From contig JAHISV010000012.1 of assembly GCA_018818065.1 (NCBI GenBank), forward strand, positions 310,001 to 374,000: a stretch of DNA of 64,000 bases, written 5' to 3'. The notes under the pieces are model-generated. The model did no database searches and was not told where the DNA came from. It was given only the letters and a program-made list of their open reading frames with translations. The position numbers were made by a program, and so were the translations under genes. Below are positions 63,782-64,000 of this stretch, piece by piece (within the stretch, counting starts at the first letter, position 1; each line of letters begins with the position of its first letter). Origin of the DNA: Bacteroidota bacterium (GTDB lineage Bacteria; Bacteroidota; Ignavibacteria; Ignavibacteriales; Melioribacteraceae).

Positions 63782-64000
63782 TTACTCTAATTCTTTCAGC
63801 AAACCAGTCTTCTCATTGAATTCATTTATCTTCTCATCCCACTCGTCAACTTTTGCATATTGGTCTGTCCAGTAATTTTCGTCATACCATTGAGCATTCA
63901 GTTCTTCAACACTTTTACCCTGTTGTTCAACCCAGGTGAAGTATTTAAGATTGTGGATACGTTTCTTATCATAATAATTCATTTCCAATATTGCATCATT
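63782..64000 (-). CDS. C-terminus of a PLP-dependent cysteine synthase-like enzyme (5' end beyond window)
   Basis: The minus-strand frame is open through the right edge. Its last 72 codons read ILEMNYYDKKRIHNLKYFTW, then VEQQGKSVEELNAQWYDENYW and end in NEKTGLLKELE. To my recall this is the conserved C-terminal extension of a family of PLP beta-subunit-like proteins (YxRKRIHNLKYFTWVEQQGK) related to threonine synthase and diaminopropionate lyase. The catalytic part is outside the window. It lies 4 nt before the MocA-like gene, so it is in the XdhC operon, which hints at a purine or amino acid catabolic gene set. Confidence 0.6.
   Translation of the reverse strand, partial: NDAILEMNYYDKKRIHNLKYFTWVEQQGKSVEELNAQWYDENYWTDQYAKVDEWDEKINEFNEKTGLLKELE

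Noticed and set aside
1-64000. CRISPR array, tRNA, rRNA, insertion sequence, prophage or integrase
   Set aside because: No regularly spaced repeats, cloverleaf sequences, transposase motifs or phage structural genes were recognised on either strand. This was by eye, so a tRNA could be missed; a tRNA and CRISPR scan would settle it.

Overview
The window reads as chromosomal DNA of an AT-rich, Gram-negative bacterium of the Bacteroidota/Ignavibacteriota sphere. The best clue is the C-terminal type IX secretion sorting domain at 53070-54782, with a NNYPNPFNPST motif of the kind common in Ignavibacteria and relatives. It fits with a TonB-dependent receptor that has a carboxypeptidase-regulatory-like plug extension, a lipoprotein chitinase, PAS-rich sensor kinases and a K+-dependent type membrane pyrophosphatase. 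Genes are densely packed with many 1-4 nt start/stop overlaps. No rRNA, tRNA, CRISPR array, intact insertion sequence or phage gene was recognised.

Layout. (1) 1-8162, minus strand: a surface-glycan cluster. It holds a glycosyltransferase cut by the window edge, a remnant of a family 2 glycosyltransferase, an acyl-AMP ligase, a short-chain reductase, two acyl carrier proteins with a 28-codon ORF between them, a hexapeptide acyltransferase, a DegT aminotransferase, a Gfo/Idh oxidoreductase and an NDP-hexose 2,3-dehydratase. Together they suggest a nucleotide-activated 2-deoxy amino sugar carrying a non-acetyl N-acyl group. (2) 8410-15559, minus: an unrecognised helical membrane protein, membrane pyrophosphatase hppA, a fused LutB-LutA iron-sulfur protein and LutC (lactate oxidation). 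(3) 15692-25356, plus: a NarL-type two-component pair, a PAS-only protein, then a tight operon of a PLP enzyme, a DUF1611/DgcN-like protein, a PP-loop ATPase fused to a creatininase-type amidohydrolase, an L-Ala-D/L-Glu epimerase-type enolase and a TerC membrane protein. This operon is the most novel-looking system in the window and appears to concern D-glutamate or murein-type peptides. (4) 25369-32664: alanine racemase, a PRPP synthetase, a small minus-strand group (CAT-like acyltransferase, HAD phosphatase, Crp/Fnr regulator, YgjV-like protein) and a fused LeuC-LeuD type aconitase. (5) 32922-41904, plus: two multi-PAS histidine kinases, a REC-LytTR regulator, a Cache chemoreceptor and CheW. 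(6) 42009-44736: GNAT acetyltransferase, aspartate/glutamate racemase, Ada methyltransferase.

(7) 44740-60177, minus: a chitin/GlcNAc utilisation locus. It comprises a decayed NagX-type (HGSNAT-like) acyltransferase pseudogene, GH18 chitinase lipoprotein, GH94 chitobiose phosphorylase, MFS permease, a NagB deaminase fused to a PIG-L deacetylase, a T9SS surface beta-helix protein, a TonB receptor, a ROK kinase and a ROK repressor. Two near-identical 21-bp palindromic sites lie in front of the repressor and the kinase. No separate nagA is present, so the PIG-L half of the NagB fusion is a candidate for that step. (8) 60544-64000: a TerB-like protein, a membrane class III nucleotide cyclase, XdhC, a MocA/MobA-like nucleotidyltransferase and the C-terminus of a PLP enzyme that continues outside the window.

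D-amino-acid chemistry recurs: alanine racemase, a RacX-like racemase, a dipeptide epimerase and DUF1611 all lie within about 25 kb. A TATACYCCCYTA-type element lies upstream of the PAS gene, the DUF1611 operon, the PRPP synthetase and the racemase, which may tie these genes to the local NarL-type regulator.
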